Origin: Candidatus Aerophobota bacterium
GTDB taxonomy: Bacteria; Aerophobota; Aerophobia; Aerophobales; AE-B3A
Length of the DNA stretch: 18,262 nt
Direction: 5' to 3'
Assembly: GCA_030610725.1 (NCBI GenBank)
Contig: JAUWRE010000001.1
Span: 1-18,262, forward strand
The notes under the pieces were generated by a model. The model saw only the letters and a program-made list of their open reading frames with translations. It made no database searches and was not told where the DNA came from. Every line of letters begins with the position of its first letter. Within the stretch, counting starts at the first letter, position 1. Shown here in pieces: positions 17,753 through 18,262 of the stretch. The translations under genes and the position numbers were made by a program.

Positions 17753-18262
17753 ATGGCTGTATTCAAGAAAAATGATAACTGGTATATTGATTACTACGTA
17801 AATGGAAGACGCAAGAGGGAAAAGATAGGTCCTAATAGAAAACAGGCTCTTGTTGTCCTTCAGAAAAGAAAAGTTCAAATAGCTGAAAATAAGTTTCTTG
17901 ATGTTGAAGAACAAGGAACAATCAAGCTTGAAGAAATGGGAACGCTTTTTTTAGAAAACTATTCAAAACCCAATAAGAGGTCCTGGAGAAGGGATGAAGA
18001 AATCGTAAATCACTTAACTGATTTCTTTAAGGGAAGGAAACTACAAGATATAGGTCCTCTCGACATTGAAAAATACAAGAGAAAAAGGGTAGAAGAAGTC
18101 TCTCCAGCCACGGTAAACAGAGAACTCTCTGGCCTGAGAAATATGTATAATCGAGCAATCGAATGGAAAATGGCAACAAAAAATCCAATGAAAGCGGTCA
18201 AGTTCTTTCGGGAAAGCGAGGGTAGACTCAGATTCCTGGAAAAAGAAGAAATAGAAAAACTT
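17753..18262 (+). CDS. Tyrosine-type integrase, N-terminal part (runs off the window)
   Basis: From the ATG at 17753, with AGGGAG upstream, 170 codons stay open to the edge of the window. The N-terminus (W-Y-I-D-Y-Y-V-N-G-R-R-K-R-E-K-I-G) is an arm-type DNA-binding beta sheet. After it comes the SAM-like core-binding domain with T-V-N-R-E-L-S-G-L-R-N-M-Y-N-R-A-I-E-W and N-P-M-K-A-V-K-F. The start of the catalytic domain follows with R-F-L-E-K-E-E-I-E-K-L. The catalytic residues lie outside the window. It is the standard full-length phage integrase layout and the likely agent of insertion at the tRNA-Lys site. Confidence 0.92.
   Translation, partial: MAVFKKNDNWYIDYYVNGRRKREKIGPNRKQALVVLQKRKVQIAENKFLDVEEQGTIKLEEMGTLFLENYSKPNKRSWRRDEEIVNHLTDFFKGRKLQDIGPLDIEKYKRKRVEEVSPATVNRELSGLRNMYNRAIEWKMATKNPMKAVKFFRESEGRLRFLEKEEIEKL

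Overview
The window joins a bacterial chromosome segment (about 1-4990) to a mobile element of viral ancestry that runs from about 4990 past the right edge. The host part is AT-rich. It encodes the tail of a dihydrolipoyl dehydrogenase, acyl carrier protein, FabF, RNase III, an archaeal-type GlmM, RecX and a tRNA-Lys. A small 23S-IVS-type four-helix-bundle gene, bounded by inverted repeats, sits between lpdA and acpP. These traits recall poorly cultured candidate phyla (Omnitrophota, Aerophobota and similar), but the sequence does not fix the taxon. Consensus sigma70-type promoters and strong AGGAGG ribosome binding sites show ordinary bacterial expression signals on both sides of the junction.

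The tRNA-Lys(UUU) gene is intact from its promoter through the anticodon arm (4951-4993) and then stops matching a tRNA. No T arm or 3' acceptor strand follows, so this is read as attL of an element that splits the tRNA. Just inside lie a triplicated 10-mer, an A/T hairpin and a small rightward operon (46-aa and 94-aa membrane protein) with its own consensus promoter and a palindrome. Nearly everything else to 16964 is on the minus strand.

Read in the direction of transcription (right to left), the minus-strand genes are: a stand-alone serine-recombinase 'recombinase' domain, a coiled-coil protein, a prohead-type capsid maturation protease, a scaffold-like coiled-coil protein, about 415 nt of structured non-coding sequence, a cold-shock protein and small structural-type proteins. 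Then come a palindrome-rich stretch and a 367-aa possible replication initiator whose ribosome binding site lies in a perfect hairpin. It is followed by an evenly spaced repeat array, several unknown proteins, a tandem promoter pair driving an excisionase-like HTH and a catalytic-only tyrosine recombinase, a small membrane protein, an Hfq-like Sm protein with no normal start codon, and further small proteins ending in a winged-helix protein. At the right, 500 nt without genes precede a second, rightward excisionase and integrase; the integrase runs off the window.

The notable combination is capsid protease plus scaffold with no major capsid, portal or terminase gene visible, together with integration functions, a possible Rep/origin region and two RNA-binding proteins (CSP and Hfq-like) among structured RNAs. 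A phage satellite, or a strongly reduced or unusual provirus, is the favoured reading. It is provisional because the right end is not in the window.
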